From the IMG/VR virus record IMGVR_UViG_3300018079_000011, positions 1 through 64,000 of that record: a stretch of DNA of 64,000 bases; one strand, given 5' to 3'. Origin of the DNA: a virus. How positions within the stretch are numbered: position 1 is the first letter of the stretch; every line of letters starts with the position of its first letter. The position numbers and the translations under genes were made by a program. The notes beneath the pieces were generated by a model that saw nothing but the letters and a program-made list of their open reading frames with translations, did no database searches and was not told the origin of the DNA. Below are positions 24,034 through 32,019 of this stretch, one piece after another.

Positions 24034-24300
24034 TCAGCCACGCGGCTGCTTCTCGCTCACCAGCAGCCGATAGTAGGCGACGGCTCCGGGCCCGATCGAG
24101 CGGTCGGTGACTCGCTTGTAGAGGTCGCCCTCGTCGTGCTCGGCCCGGCCAAATCCGCCGTACGCCACCTCGACGTGCTGCCCGGCGAGACGCGCAGGAA
24201 CATCGAAGCGCACGTTGCCCGGCACGTCCCCCTTGCCGCATTCGACGTACTTCGCGGGGCGATCGCTCCCGTCGCTCACCGTGTGCAGGGTGGGAGCCAT
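24034..24300 (-). CDS. Hypothetical 88-residue protein
   Basis: Beta-rich sequence (KYVECGKGDVPGNVRFDVPA, VEVAYGGFGRAEHDEGD, PGAVAYYRLLVSE). ATG at 24300 overlaps the stop of the preceding gene. No family recognised. Confidence 0.5.
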   Translation of the reverse strand: MAPTLHTVSDGSDRPAKYVECGKGDVPGNVRFDVPARLAGQHVEVAYGGFGRAEHDEGDLYKRVTDRSIGPGAVAYYRLLVSEKQPRG

Positions 24301-24530
24301 CAGCGCACCTCCGCGCTGAGGCCGGCGTCATCGTAGTCAACCTCGCACCCTCGCGGGGTGCGCCCCTTGCCGGCGACCACCTCCGAGAGCACGCCGGGAT
24401 GCAGCCCGCACGACCGGCGGGCCGCGATCAGGTCGTCCTCAGTGTCGCACACCGCGACCAAGTCACCGCGGTCGCCGGGGGACGCGTTCGCGACTAGTAG
24501 GTATTGTCCTGGCATCGCTGTCTTGGTCAT
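24300..24530 (-). CDS. Hypothetical 76-residue protein
   Basis: Begins MTKTAMPGQYLLVANASPGD at 24530, overlapping the upstream gene's end region. Helical middle (TEDDLIAARRSCGLHPGVLS). An upstream in-frame start at 24566 lies inside the preceding gene and is not needed. Function unknown. Confidence 0.5.
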   Translation of the reverse strand: MTKTAMPGQYLLVANASPGDRGDLVAVCDTEDDLIAARRSCGLHPGVLSEVVAGKGRTPRGCEVDYDDAGLSAEVR

Positions 24531-24532
24531 CA

Positions 24533-24847
24533 CTAGCGCACCGCCTTGTAGATGATGCCATCCCATGCGGCCTCGTAGGCCCGCGCCTTGGCGTTGCCCG
24601 TCGCCGACGCGATCCGACCGACGATCTCAGCGAGCCGGTCCTGTTGAGCCGGGGTCAGCCGCCACGTTTTGGATCCGGCGTCGTAGGTCGCCCCGACCTG
24701 GGCAAGCTGGTCGCGCAGCGGGTACGTAGTACCAGAGGCAATGACATCCACCCGCAGTTCGGCCGACGCTGGGCTCTCCTCTACGAGAGGCAGCAGGCCC
24801 GGGGACTCGCTTCGGATGGCTTCAATCGTCGTCGTCGTCGTCGTCAT
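24533..24847 (-). CDS. Hypothetical protein with poly-Thr start
   Basis: A perfect GGAGGT ribosome site 4 bases before the ATG at 24847 decides this start; the ATG at 24859 contains that site. The N-terminus MTTTTTTIEAI is encoded by a run of about six ACG triplets. The rest (RDQLAQVGATYDAGSKTWRL, PAQQDRLAEIVGRIASATG) looks like a small DNA- or ligand-binding fold with the common phage motif G-x-x-Y/W. Function unknown. Confidence 0.55.
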   Translation of the reverse strand: MTTTTTTIEAIRSESPGLLPLVEESPASAELRVDVIASGTTYPLRDQLAQVGATYDAGSKTWRLTPAQQDRLAEIVGRIASATGNAKARAYEAAWDGIIYKAVR

Positions 24848-24907
24848 CGTGACCTCCATGCCCTAGAGATTGGCAGAGTGGCGGATTGTTGTCCAGACAA
24901 TTCGCAC

Positions 24908-25090
24908 TTAGGTCGATTTTTTCGGGGGGCGGGCTCCGGTGTCTCTGCGGATCAGGTCGATCAGATAACTGCGAAAATCCAGCCCAAGCGCCGCGGCCCT
25001 CTTTGCCGCCGCTCGTTTCAGCCACATCGGCACCCGTTTCGCCTGGATCGTCGTCTCCGTCTCGCCCGTGACTTTGATCGGTTGCGGCAC
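24908..25090 (-). CDS. Arc-like ribbon-helix-helix regulator
   Basis: A 60-residue protein: TTIQAKRVPMWLKRAAAKRA then ALGLDFRSYLIDLIRRDTGA is a strand-helix-helix unit. First gene of the minus-strand accessory block and preceded by an inverted repeat, so it is probably the local autoregulated repressor. Confidence 0.65.
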   Translation of the reverse strand: MPQPIKVTGETETTIQAKRVPMWLKRAAAKRAAALGLDFRSYLIDLIRRDTGARPPKKST

Positions 25091-25105
25091 GGCGCGACAC
25101 TAGCA

Positions 25106-25151
25106 TGCTTCAAGGGTTCTGCCCTATTGACCCATGGGCATGCTTGAAGCA
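25106..25151. promoter_or_regulatory. Operator-like inverted repeat before RHH gene
   Basis: TGCTTCAAG (25106-25114) and CTTGAAGCA (25143-25151) are perfect inverted copies. GCATGCTT also occurs as a direct repeat at 25103-25110 and 25138-25145. The layout matches the operator at 10725-10783. It lies 16 bases upstream of the RHH start and 61 bases before a divergent gene. Confidence 0.5.
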
Positions 25152-25211
25152 GCCTTTCGCTTGGTCATGGTTAGTAAGCAACGCGACGATTCAGAGAGTC
25201 GATAACCCGCC

Positions 25212-25454
25212 ATGCTCGACGAAGAGATCGAGGACCTGGTCGAGGCTGAGCGTCGCGAACGTCACACGGCGCTGCTGGCGCTCGACGCTGACCTTGAAGA
25301 GCGGCGGCGTGCCCACGATGCGATCGCCGCCCGCGTGGGCGCGCTGGAGGCTGCGCTTGCCGATCGCACGCAACGCCTAGAACGCGTTGAAGAGCGGCTC
25401 GACAAGATGTCGACGGCGCTCTTGGCGCTACAGCGTAAACGCCCGAAACAATGA
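25212..25454 (+). CDS. Coiled-coil protein
   Basis: An 80-residue protein, almost all charged helix (DEEIEDLVEAERRERHTALL, ALEAALADRTQRLERVEERL). It lies between the divergent RHH gene and the integrase. Heptad-like spacing suggests a dimeric coiled coil; a role as integrase accessory is conceivable but unsupported. Confidence 0.45.
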   Translation: MLDEEIEDLVEAERRERHTALLALDADLEERRRAHDAIAARVGALEAALADRTQRLERVEERLDKMSTALLALQRKRPKQ

Positions 25455-25565
25455 GATTGGCAATCGTTTTTACGCGTTCAGTAACGCGCTCAGTATGTAC
25501 GAGCGTGGCATGGGGCTGTATGGTGCGTCGTCCCCCTGGTGGGGGTAACACCGAGACGGTCGTCG

Positions 25566-26726
25566 ATGCCCCGTGTGTGCGGGGCGCGCGACCCCGGTCA
25601 TTGCCGGAGGCGCGTCTTTTTGGGTGAAGTTGACCGGGACCTGGTCGAAGCGATCGCGGCTCGCCTGCAGCAAGGCCGGCCATCGCCGCTCATGTCGGCG
25701 CTGTGGGACGGATTCTGGGGTGCCATAGGTGCCCAGCATCGATCGAGTCGCGACACCAAGGGGCAATGGGCGCGGCTGTGTCTGTTCAAGTTGCCGGATG
25801 GCCGAAACCTCGCCGAACTTCATGCGAGCGAGGTGAGCGTCGACTTCGTCCTGGCCTACCGGGATTGGCGACTCAGGCAGATCACCAGACGAGACAAAGC
25901 GCCAAGCCCTGCGACCGTGAACCGCGAGACCGATCGGCTGCGCGCCGTTCTGAACTGGGCCGCGAAGCACCGGCTCATCGATCGCAACCCTATGAGCGCG
26001 GTGACGGCGCTCCCTGAGGACAACGTCAAGCAGACCAAGATCAGAAGCGAGGCCGAGTTCGAGCAACTGCTGCGCGCGTGCGACGAGGTACACCCGCTGC
26101 TGCGCCCGCTCTGCCTGGCCTACATGGACGCTGGCTTGCGACGACTCGAGGCCCAGCGACTACGCTGGGACGAACTCGAAGCGAAAGACAACGGCGGCGG
26201 ACGTGCGCGACTCGCCGGCAAGCGCACCAAGAACAAATTGCCGCGGCAGCCGCACTTGACCATACGAACGTTCGAGGCATTGATGGCGATCCCGCGAGTG
26301 AGCGAGTGGGTCTTCGCCAACGCCAGGGTGTTCGCGGGAGGGCGCAAAGGGCGCCACTACGGTCGGCCATACAGCCCGTTTCACCTTCATCGCCTGTTCC
26401 AGAAGGCTGTGCAACTCTCCGGTTTGCATGGCGTGGAAGGCGAATCGATCACGTGGCACGTGCTCCGCCACTCCTTCGCGTATCGTGCGCGACGCCTGTG
26501 GAAATGGAGCGAACTGGTCATCATGGCTCAGGGCGGATGGAAGACGCGCAAGGCGTTCGAGCGTTATGGAATCGTCGACGACGACGAGCTCAACGAAGCG
26601 ATGGTGGATGCGGAAGCGCGGATCGCTGCGGATCGAATCGCTCTCACGAGCGAGCCACGAAAACCGCCGCAAAGGATTTCGCCAGTCACCGCCACCGTCG
26701 GGATTTCGACGACGACTAGTAGGTAG
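25566..26726 (+). CDS. int: Tyrosine recombinase (phage integrase)
   Basis: A ~386-residue integrase (GTG at 25539 is an alternative start). SAM-like core-binding part at about 55-130. Catalytic pieces: Arg I in DAGLRRLEAQRLRWDE near 195, a Lys in the AGKRTKNKLPRQP hairpin, ITWHVLRHSFAYRARR (His and Arg II) near 310, and GGWKTRKAFERYGIV with the Tyr nucleophile near 345. The third His position reads Q-G-G-W, so the usual LGH is replaced. It points to a tRNA-Thr gene 315 bases downstream, the expected attachment site. Confidence 0.9.
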   Translation: MPRVCGARDPGHCRRRVFLGEVDRDLVEAIAARLQQGRPSPLMSALWDGFWGAIGAQHRSSRDTKGQWARLCLFKLPDGRNLAELHASEVSVDFVLAYRDWRLRQITRRDKAPSPATVNRETDRLRAVLNWAAKHRLIDRNPMSAVTALPEDNVKQTKIRSEAEFEQLLRACDEVHPLLRPLCLAYMDAGLRRLEAQRLRWDELEAKDNGGGRARLAGKRTKNKLPRQPHLTIRTFEALMAIPRVSEWVFANARVFAGGRKGRHYGRPYSPFHLHRLFQKAVQLSGLHGVEGESITWHVLRHSFAYRARRLWKWSELVIMAQGGWKTRKAFERYGIVDDDELNEAMVDAEARIAADRIALTSEPRKPPQRISPVTATVGISTTTSR

Positions 26727-27041
26727 GTGAATTTTCTTTCTTGACACTTGGTCACGTCCGGGCGCACAAACAGGTGGCCAGGACTTGACGATGGGAAATA
26801 ATCAATTCACCCCGTTTGCAGCTCCGCTTCCCACTCGGCGGCGGTCCTGGCAGATGACGTTCGCGTCGAGCCGCAGACGGGGCCTTTCGCGGTAGGTATC
26901 CGGCAGCCAGGAGTCCGGTCGATGTCACAGGGCGGGAGCGAACGGTTTACGAAACCTTGCACAACACGTAGAGCAGAGTCGAATGTAAGCGGTGTCGTCG
27001 CCGGTGATGACGCGGCTGACATTGTAGGCGGCGAGAAAGAG
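26727..27041. other. Non-coding int-tRNA spacer, candidate attP arm region
   Basis: A 315-base stretch without a convincing gene. GGTGAATT (26726-26733) and AATTCACC (26804-26811) form an inverted repeat bracketing about 85 bases, in the only locally AT-rich part. A TTGACA (26741-26746) has no acceptable -10. Placement between the integrase end and the 3' end of a tRNA gene suits arm sites of attP. Confidence 0.4.
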
Positions 27042-27113
27042 AGCCGGAGCGGGGGATTGAACCCCGGGCCCCCGCTTTACGAAAGCGGTGCTCTACCACT
27101 GAGCTACTCCGGC
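27042..27113 (-). tRNA. tRNA-Thr (anticodon CGT)
   Basis: Read on the minus strand it folds as a complete cloverleaf of 72 bases: acceptor GCCGGAG/CTCCGGC with discriminator T, D-stem GCTC/GAGC, anticodon stem CCGCT/AGCGG with loop TTCGTAA, T-arm CGGGG-TTCAATC-CCCCG. Anticodon CGT reads ACG (Thr). CCA is not encoded. Its 3' end faces the integrase. Either a phage-borne tRNA or the attachment site. Confidence 0.92.
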
Positions 27114-27188
27114 CTGGCAGATGCGGTCTGGGGTCTTATCCCAGTCCCGCCGCCGCCGCAAGGAAGACCGTTTAGTCCCTTTCGCAAC

Positions 27189-27878
27189 ATGCCGTCGCCT
27201 TCTCGCGACGGCCGTCGACGCGGGGTGGCTCCGTTCGAGATCCGCTTCTGGCGGTTCGTGGATCGCGCGAGTGGCGAAACGGCGCGCTGGCCGTGGACAG
27301 GCGGGATGAACAGCAGGGCTGGGCGCCATGGCTACGGCGTGATCCGATTGGAGAGACGCGGCCCGACTCGCTACGTCCACAGGATCTCGCTGGAGATGAA
27401 GCTCCGGCGCGCCCTCCTGCCCGGGGAGCACGCCCTGCACTCCTGCGACAACCCGCCATGCGTGAATCCGGCGCATCTTTTCCCGGGAACACCCGCTGAC
27501 AACGCCGCCGACGCAGCCGCCAAGCGGAGGACTGATATCGACCACGATGACGCCGTTGTGCTTGGCGTTCTTCGGCGGGTTGCTGCGGGGGAAAAGTTCG
27601 TCGACATCAGGGCGGCCACGGGGCTTCCCCACAGCACGATCACGTCGTTTTTGTCGGGGAAGTGCCGCAAGGATCTATTGGCCGCGGTCTTTCCCGACGG
27701 CTACAAGGGGCGTGACTACAGCGCCGCGCAGGCCAATGCGATCTGCTGGCTGTGTCGTCGGCCTCGGCGAGAACACGCGTCACAGCCCTGCCCACTGGCG
27801 ATGACGTCGCGGGAAAAACAGCGACGCCACCGCGCAAAGACTCGCGCTCTCGCGGCGGCAAATGAGGTCACCCAATGA
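27189..27878 (+). CDS. HNH homing-type endonuclease
   Basis: The frame opens at 26922 but would cross the tRNA, so ATG 27189 is chosen. The 229-residue protein has [20 protein letters not shown] then [19 protein letters not shown] (near residues 60-105), the HNH_3 signature with His and zinc Cys. The C-terminal half has an HTH-like [20 protein letters not shown] and a [11 protein letters not shown] Cys pair. Probably a free-standing homing endonuclease. Confidence 0.75.
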   Translation: MPSPSRDGRRRGVAPFEIRFWRFVDRASGETARWPWTGGMNSRAGRHGYGVIRLERRGPTRYVHRISLEMKLRRALLPGEHALHSCDNPPCVNPAHLFPGTPADNAADAAAKRRTDIDHDDAVVLGVLRRVAAGEKFVDIRAATGLPHSTITSFLSGKCRKDLLAAVFPDGYKGRDYSAAQANAICWLCRRPRREHASQPCPLAMTSREKQRRHRAKTRALAAANEVTQ

Positions 27879-28072
27879 CCGCTCTCGACCCCCTCGACAC
27901 CCAGCACATCTGGCGCCAGTACTGGCACCTCCGCGAACTCCAACTCGGCCACTCCGTCGAGGCGCTCATGCACCGCGGGTTCGTCGCCCGCGGGGTTGAG
28001 TGGGCACTGCGCGGCCATGACGTCGCGGCCTTCAAGATTTTGGACAGCCAGCGCCGGGTGGTGTCGCCGTGA
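27875..28072 (+). CDS. Hypothetical 65-residue helical protein
   Basis: [20 protein letters not shown] followed by [20 protein letters not shown]. Overlaps the HNH stop and the sigma-factor start by 4 bases each. Its coupling to the sigma gene might mean a regulatory partner, but no family is recognised. Confidence 0.55.
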   Translation: MTALDPLDTQHIWRQYWHLRELQLGHSVEALMHRGFVARGVEWALRGHDVAAFKILDSQRRVVSP

Positions 28073-28635
28073 CCCCCGCCGTCGCCGAGTCCCCTCGCCG
28101 CCCGGCCCCGAATCCCCTCGTCACCCGCAACCTCGCACTCGTCACGGCGATCGCCTCCCGCCTCAAACGCACCACCCTCACCGGCGCCGATCTCGACGAC
28201 CTGATCGGTTACGGAACAATCGGCCTCGTCGAGGCCGCCCGCCGCTTCGACCCCGCCCGCGGGCTGGCCTTTTCGACCTACGCCTACCCGCGCATCGCCG
28301 GCGCCATGCTGGACGGCGCCCGGCTGTCCATGGGCGGGAAGCGCGGCGGTCACCTCGACGTCGCCAGCGTCGAGCCCGAGTGCCTGGATGCCGCTGTCGA
28401 CCCCGCCGAACGCCCCGACGCCATCGCCGAGCGCTGCGAGGTGGCCCGGGCCGTGCGCGCCGCGATCGCGACCCTGCTCGAGCGCGAGCGGTCGATCGTC
28501 GAGTCGGTCGACCTCGCTGGCCGGACGCTCGAGGACGCTGGCCGCGACTGGGGGATCTCGAAGCCGCGCGCGTGCGTGATTCGCAACGAGGCGCTGGCGG
28601 TGCTGCGGGCGCGGCTCGGGAGCGTGGGATTTTGA
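28069..28635 (+). CDS. Phage-encoded sigma-70 family factor
   Basis: A 188-residue protein. Region 2 is complete: VTRNLALVTAIASRLKRTTL, DLDDLIGYGTIGLVEAARRF, DPARGLAFSTYAYPRIAGAM, as in FliA/SigF-type factors. Region 3 appears shortened and region 4 (LLERERSIVESVDLAGRTLE, DAGRDWGISKPRACVIRNEA) closes the protein. It should redirect host RNA polymerase to phage promoters, most likely late genes. Confidence 0.85.
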   Translation: MTPAVAESPRRPAPNPLVTRNLALVTAIASRLKRTTLTGADLDDLIGYGTIGLVEAARRFDPARGLAFSTYAYPRIAGAMLDGARLSMGGKRGGHLDVASVEPECLDAAVDPAERPDAIAERCEVARAVRAAIATLLERERSIVESVDLAGRTLEDAGRDWGISKPRACVIRNEALAVLRARLGSVGF

Positions 28636-28901
28636 TCGTCCACGTCAGCGCCGAGCACATCCGCCGCGGGGTTCCCGGCAGCCGGTGCAACTGCCCCATA
28701 GCACTGGCGATGATCGCGGCGGGCATTGAAGCACCCGACGTCAACCCGATCAGCATCTCGGGCTTTTACGGACGCAGCCGCTTCCGTGTGCCGACGCCCG
28801 CTTCACTGCGCGAGTTAATGGCGACGACCGACTGCGGTGGCGCACCGGATCCCGTGGCGTTCAACTTGCCCTTCGAGGCTTGGCCGACATGTATGGCGTA
28901 A
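28632..28901 (+). CDS. Hypothetical protein, TTG start
   Basis: An 89-residue protein. TTG at 28632 overlaps the sigma stop and opens IVHVSAEHIRRGVPGSRCNC PI..., a motif (HI..G.P...CPIALA) found in small phage/actinobacterial proteins of unknown role. No ATG or GTG precedes the conserved start region, which supports TTG. Ends MA just inside the next ORF. Confidence 0.5.
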   Translation: MIVHVSAEHIRRGVPGSRCNCPIALAMIAAGIEAPDVNPISISGFYGRSRFRVPTPASLRELMATTDCGGAPDPVAFNLPFEAWPTCMA

Positions 28902-28981
28902 AAAAGGCCGCCATCAAGGAAATCGTTCAGGGCCGCAACTGGAAATACCCAGAGGCGTTCCCGGGATGGCCGCAACCATGA
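28889..28981 (+). CDS. 30-residue HTH-like peptide
   Basis: ATG at 28889 opens MYGVKKAAIKEIVQGRNWKY and PEAFPGWPQP, overlapping genes on both sides. YGV..AAIKEIVQGRNW is the end of the HTH found in HNH/homing endonucleases and phage regulators. It could be a remnant of a former homing endonuclease or a true micro-protein. Confidence 0.4.
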   Translation: MYGVKKAAIKEIVQGRNWKYPEAFPGWPQP

Positions 28982-29169
28982 AACGCCAGCGCGCAGGATT
29001 CCCGATGCCGTGCGGGAAGCCGTCGCCGGTCTTCCACGCTTTCGACGACGGCGACGAGCCCACGCAGCCAGACTTCGTCGCGCGCCTCAAGGTCCCGCCG
29101 GAGTGGTGGGCTGAACTCGACGCCGAACTCTACCAGCACGGCGGCGGGGCGATTGGAGGCAAGCGATGA
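28978..29169 (+). CDS. Hypothetical 63-residue protein
   Basis: MKRQRAGFPMPCGKPSPVFH start overlapping the preceding ORF by 4 bases, then FVARLKVPPEWWAELDAELY. Trp-rich end. No family recognised. Confidence 0.5.
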   Translation: MKRQRAGFPMPCGKPSPVFHAFDDGDEPTQPDFVARLKVPPEWWAELDAELYQHGGGAIGGKR

Positions 29170-29303
29170 GGTGGCACTTTGATCCGGTCCTCGCGTACAC
29201 GCACCGCTCGTCGGGAATGCGATTATTCGCCGCTCGTCGCGGCCTGTGGGTTCGCCGTGACCGGGTCGATTACGTGAATTCTGCGCGAGGGGAGATCTCG
29301 TGA
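29166..29303 (+). CDS. Small basic protein
   Basis: A 45-residue protein beginning MRWHFDPVLAYTHRSSGMRL, then FAARRGLWVRRDRVDYV. Very basic, with overlap of 4 bases on both sides. Possibly DNA- or RNA-binding; no motif. Confidence 0.5.
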   Translation: MRWHFDPVLAYTHRSSGMRLFAARRGLWVRRDRVDYVNSARGEIS

Positions 29304-29911
29304 CCGCGGCGGCGGAGATGGCCAACGAGGCGGCGGGGAGGGAATTCCCCGTGCTCTTCATGCCGGGCATGGTTCGCGCCATCCTCAACGTTCTCCCCGG
29401 CTCGTGGCCCGCGCAGCCAGTCGACCCGTCGAAGCCGTGGAAGTGGCAAACCCGCAGACTGGGCGCGCAGTGGACGAAGCGCCGGCCGGGAGACCGACTT
29501 TGGGTCAAAGAGACCTGGTGCGTTGGCGCTGGCTACGATGGTTTTCCCCCGTCGGAGTTGCCAGCCAATCTGCGAGGCATTTGCCTGCACTACCTCGCCG
29601 ACGGGGAGAAACCGTCGTGGGCCGGTAAGACGCGCGTCTCGATTCACATGGTCCGCCGCGCTTCGCGATTGCTCGTCGAAGTGATGGCGGTCCGCAGAGA
29701 GCCGGTCTCGCAGATTTCCGAGGAAGACGGGCGCGCGGAAGGATTCCGACTGCGCCCGTGCCTGATCAACGGCGAGCGCGGGCAGATCATGGACTTCATG
29801 GACTTCACCGCACGCGGCGGCTTCTGCCGAGCGTGGTGCGGGATGCATGGCAACGACTCGTGGACACGCGAGGACACTGTGGCCGTCATCAGCTTTAAAC
29901 GGATCACCTGA
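29300..29911 (+). CDS. ASCH-like domain phage protein
   Basis: A 203-residue protein, GTG start. FPVLFMPGMVRAILNV, KWQTRRLGAQWTKRRPGDRL and LWVKETWCVGAG near residues 15-80 are hallmarks of the phage ASCH/PUA-like family; the end AWCGMHGNDSWTREDTVAVI fits. ASCH domains bind RNA or nucleotides; the role in phages is not established. Confidence 0.65.
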   Translation: MTAAAEMANEAAGREFPVLFMPGMVRAILNVLPGSWPAQPVDPSKPWKWQTRRLGAQWTKRRPGDRLWVKETWCVGAGYDGFPPSELPANLRGICLHYLADGEKPSWAGKTRVSIHMVRRASRLLVEVMAVRREPVSQISEEDGRAEGFRLRPCLINGERGQIMDFMDFTARGGFCRAWCGMHGNDSWTREDTVAVISFKRIT

Positions 29912-29932
29912 ACAACCATCGAAAGGATCGCA

Positions 29933-30346
29933 ATGAAAACCGACCAGCCACCCGAAACCAAGGAAGAAGGGCCGCGTTCGTTCATCTCGTTTCTCGGCAC
30001 CATCGCCGACGGCGAGGCCGAGGCCGAGCTTTCGTATCAGCTCCATGAGCTCACGAAGCGCATGCAGGAGGAAGCCGTCACCCGCGGCGAGTACGTCAAG
30101 GGCAGCCTGTCTCTCAACATCAAGATGACCGTGAGCAACCTTGGCCACGCGATCATCGGATACGAGGTGGCGACCAAGCAGCCGAAGCGCAAGACCAGCG
30201 GCGCCGCGTTCTGGCTGACCAAGGGCGGCAACCTCACCGTCGATAATCCAAAGCAGCAGAAGCTCGTCCTGCGCGAGGTGAAGAGCCCGCGTGAGGCCGC
30301 CCGCGACATCACCGAGCCGAATACGGCGGAAGCGCGGGAGGTCTGA
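29933..30346 (+). CDS. Phage protein preceding DUF2303
   Basis: A 137-residue protein with AAAGGA site. FISFLGTIADGEAEAELSYQ then LHELTKRMQEEAVTRGEYVK is typical of the conserved small gene upstream of DUF2303 in many phages. C-terminus ends acidic. Function unknown. Confidence 0.55.
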   Translation: MKTDQPPETKEEGPRSFISFLGTIADGEAEAELSYQLHELTKRMQEEAVTRGEYVKGSLSLNIKMTVSNLGHAIIGYEVATKQPKRKTSGAAFWLTKGGNLTVDNPKQQKLVLREVKSPREAARDITEPNTAEAREV

Positions 30347-30347
30347 G

Positions 30348-31247
30348 ATGGACGACAGAGGGGTTGCAGCCGCGCTTGAGGCGGCCAAGAGATTCGGTGA
30401 GACCGAGTCGCTGGATGTCGACAATGGCGGCCGCGCGGCGCATGTGCTGATCGTGCCTGAGGGCCGCAAAATCCACTCGATCAAGCCGCTGTTGGACGAG
30501 TACCTGACCAAGCCAGAGCGTCGCAAAGGCACCGCGACGCTGACCACGCTGGCCAGCTTCGTCGATCACGTGAACCGCCACAAGGACGAGCACTCGGTCG
30601 TCTTCGCCCACGTGACCGAGCCCGAGGCGCAGTTGCTTGCGGTGTTCGACTACAACGAGTCCGGCGCTGCCGGCGACGAAGGCGGCGCTCGCTTCGGCCA
30701 GCACCGCGCGGTCTATGGCTGCCCATTCAGCGACGAGTGGAAGGCGTGGACGATGAAGCGCGGTGAGATGTCGCTCGCCGACTTCGCCACGTACCTCGAA
30801 GACAGGATCATGGACGTTCTCCCGCCCGCGTCGGCCGGCGAGACGATCAAGGCGTTCGCCGATCAGCTCAGCGTCCAACTCGCATCGCCCCAGCGGCTCA
30901 TGGAGTTGTCGCGCGGCCTGACCGTCAACGTCGGGCAGAAGGTCGTCAATCACGTCAACCTGTCAACCGGCGAGGGTACGGTTTCCTTCGAGGAGCGCCA
31001 CACGGGAGAGGGCGGCGACTCGGTCAAGGTGCCCGGGGCGTTCGCTCTCGCGATCCCGGTGTTCAAGGGCGGCGACGCGTACCAGATCCCGGTGCGACTG
31101 CGCTACCGGACGGCCGGCGGTCAGGTGACGTGGTCATTCACGCCGCAGAGGATTGACCGCGTCCGCGACCACGCGATCAACGAGGCGTGCGATGTGGTGA
31201 AGAAGGAGACGGGGCTGGCCCTGTTCTTTGGGCGGCCGGAAGCCTGA
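30348..31247 (+). CDS. DUF2303 (YfdQ-like) protein
   Basis: A 299-residue protein with clear family landmarks: HVLIVPEGRKIHSIKPLLDE, FVDHVNRHKDEHSVVFAHVT, LLAVFDYNESG, and VPGAFALAIPVFKGGDAYQI PVRLRY. Common in temperate phages beside recombination/replication genes; biochemical role unknown. Confidence 0.8.
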   Translation: MDDRGVAAALEAAKRFGETESLDVDNGGRAAHVLIVPEGRKIHSIKPLLDEYLTKPERRKGTATLTTLASFVDHVNRHKDEHSVVFAHVTEPEAQLLAVFDYNESGAAGDEGGARFGQHRAVYGCPFSDEWKAWTMKRGEMSLADFATYLEDRIMDVLPPASAGETIKAFADQLSVQLASPQRLMELSRGLTVNVGQKVVNHVNLSTGEGTVSFEERHTGEGGDSVKVPGAFALAIPVFKGGDAYQIPVRLRYRTAGGQVTWSFTPQRIDRVRDHAINEACDVVKKETGLALFFGRPEA

Positions 31248-31813
31248 TGACCTTCGACCACCTCGCCGCCGTCTACGAGCGCGCCCGCCGCGAAGGCTCC
31301 ACCACGGCCGACGCGCTCCGCGAGGTGTTCGCGCTCCGATGCGGCGTCAAGCTCACCGACAAGCAACGGGACGACATCCGCCGTCGCTGCTCTGTCGGTG
31401 AGACGGTCAAGCAGCTCGCGTTCGACTTCGGCGTCACCTACGGCTACGCGCTCCGGCTGTGTCGTGGCATTCCACGGCCGCAGGTGACCGTCGAACCACC
31501 GCCGCCGCTGGCCCATCAGGTTGTGCTGGCGGCGTCGAAATGGTTCGTTCTTGCCCCCGGCGACATCTACTGGCCGCACCGACGCGGGCGCATTCCGTGG
31601 GGCAGCAAGGCGGTCACGGCACGTCGAGCGGTGGCGCTGGTACTGAGGGACGAAGGGGTGAGCTTCCCGGCGATTGCCAGAGCGCTTGGGCGGACCGACC
31701 ACACGACCGCCCTGGCGATGGTGAAGCGCGGGCTGCAAGACCTGGAGGCCATGCGAGCCGCGACGGAGATTGCGGCGACGCTGGGGCTGTCGCGGCAAGC
31801 GGAGGCGGCGTGA
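31247..31813 (+). CDS. DnaA domain IV-like DNA-binding protein
   Basis: A 188-residue protein. The C-terminal part ARRAVALVLRDEGVSFPAIA, RALGRTDHTTALAMVKRG (near residues 130-168) reproduces the DnaA domain IV DnaA-box binding helix set, including the D-H-T-T signature. The N-terminal half has another HTH-like stretch (VGETVKQLAFDFGVTYGYAL). It has no AAA+ module, so it may mark origin DnaA boxes, recruit host replisome parts, or act as a regulator. Confidence 0.7.
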   Translation: MTFDHLAAVYERARREGSTTADALREVFALRCGVKLTDKQRDDIRRRCSVGETVKQLAFDFGVTYGYALRLCRGIPRPQVTVEPPPPLAHQVVLAASKWFVLAPGDIYWPHRRGRIPWGSKAVTARRAVALVLRDEGVSFPAIARALGRTDHTTALAMVKRGLQDLEAMRAATEIAATLGLSRQAEAA

Positions 31814-32019
31814 AAGCCCTCGGCAACGGCGTGAAGTGCGACCGCGAGAACGGCGATGGCCTGTCAACGTTCAACGACGGGCAACGGCAGCGCTTCTGCG
31901 ACTGCGCCGTCTGCGCGGCGTCCCGTTGGCCGCGAGCGCAGGTCATGCGGGGGGCGCTGACACAGGAGCAGCGCGAGGCGTGCCGGGATCTCATCGCACA
32001 CCTGGGAGGGTCGGCGTGA
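31810..32019 (+). CDS. Small Cys-containing protein
   Basis: A 69-residue protein starting GTG with overlap. RFCDCAVCAASRWPRAQ supplies a CxCxxC cluster, followed by a helix (QEQREACRDLIAHL). Links the DnaA-like and clamp-like genes. Function unknown. Confidence 0.45.
   Translation: MKALGNGVKCDRENGDGLSTFNDGQRQRFCDCAVCAASRWPRAQVMRGALTQEQREACRDLIAHLGGSA

Noticed and set aside
25105-25380. ORF of 91 codons before the integrase
   Set aside because: It starts inside the inverted repeat and translates to Trp/Arg/Ser-rich sequence; the coiled-coil frame at 25212 is much more protein-like.
26741-26746. TTGACA as a -35 box
   Set aside because: No acceptable -10 hexamer lies 16-18 bases downstream in either reading.
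26727-27113. Prophage-chromosome boundary at the tRNA
   Set aside because: Phage replication, packaging and head genes continue to the right in the same style, and both window ends fall in one tail module, so this is an internal attP-type site rather than a host junction.
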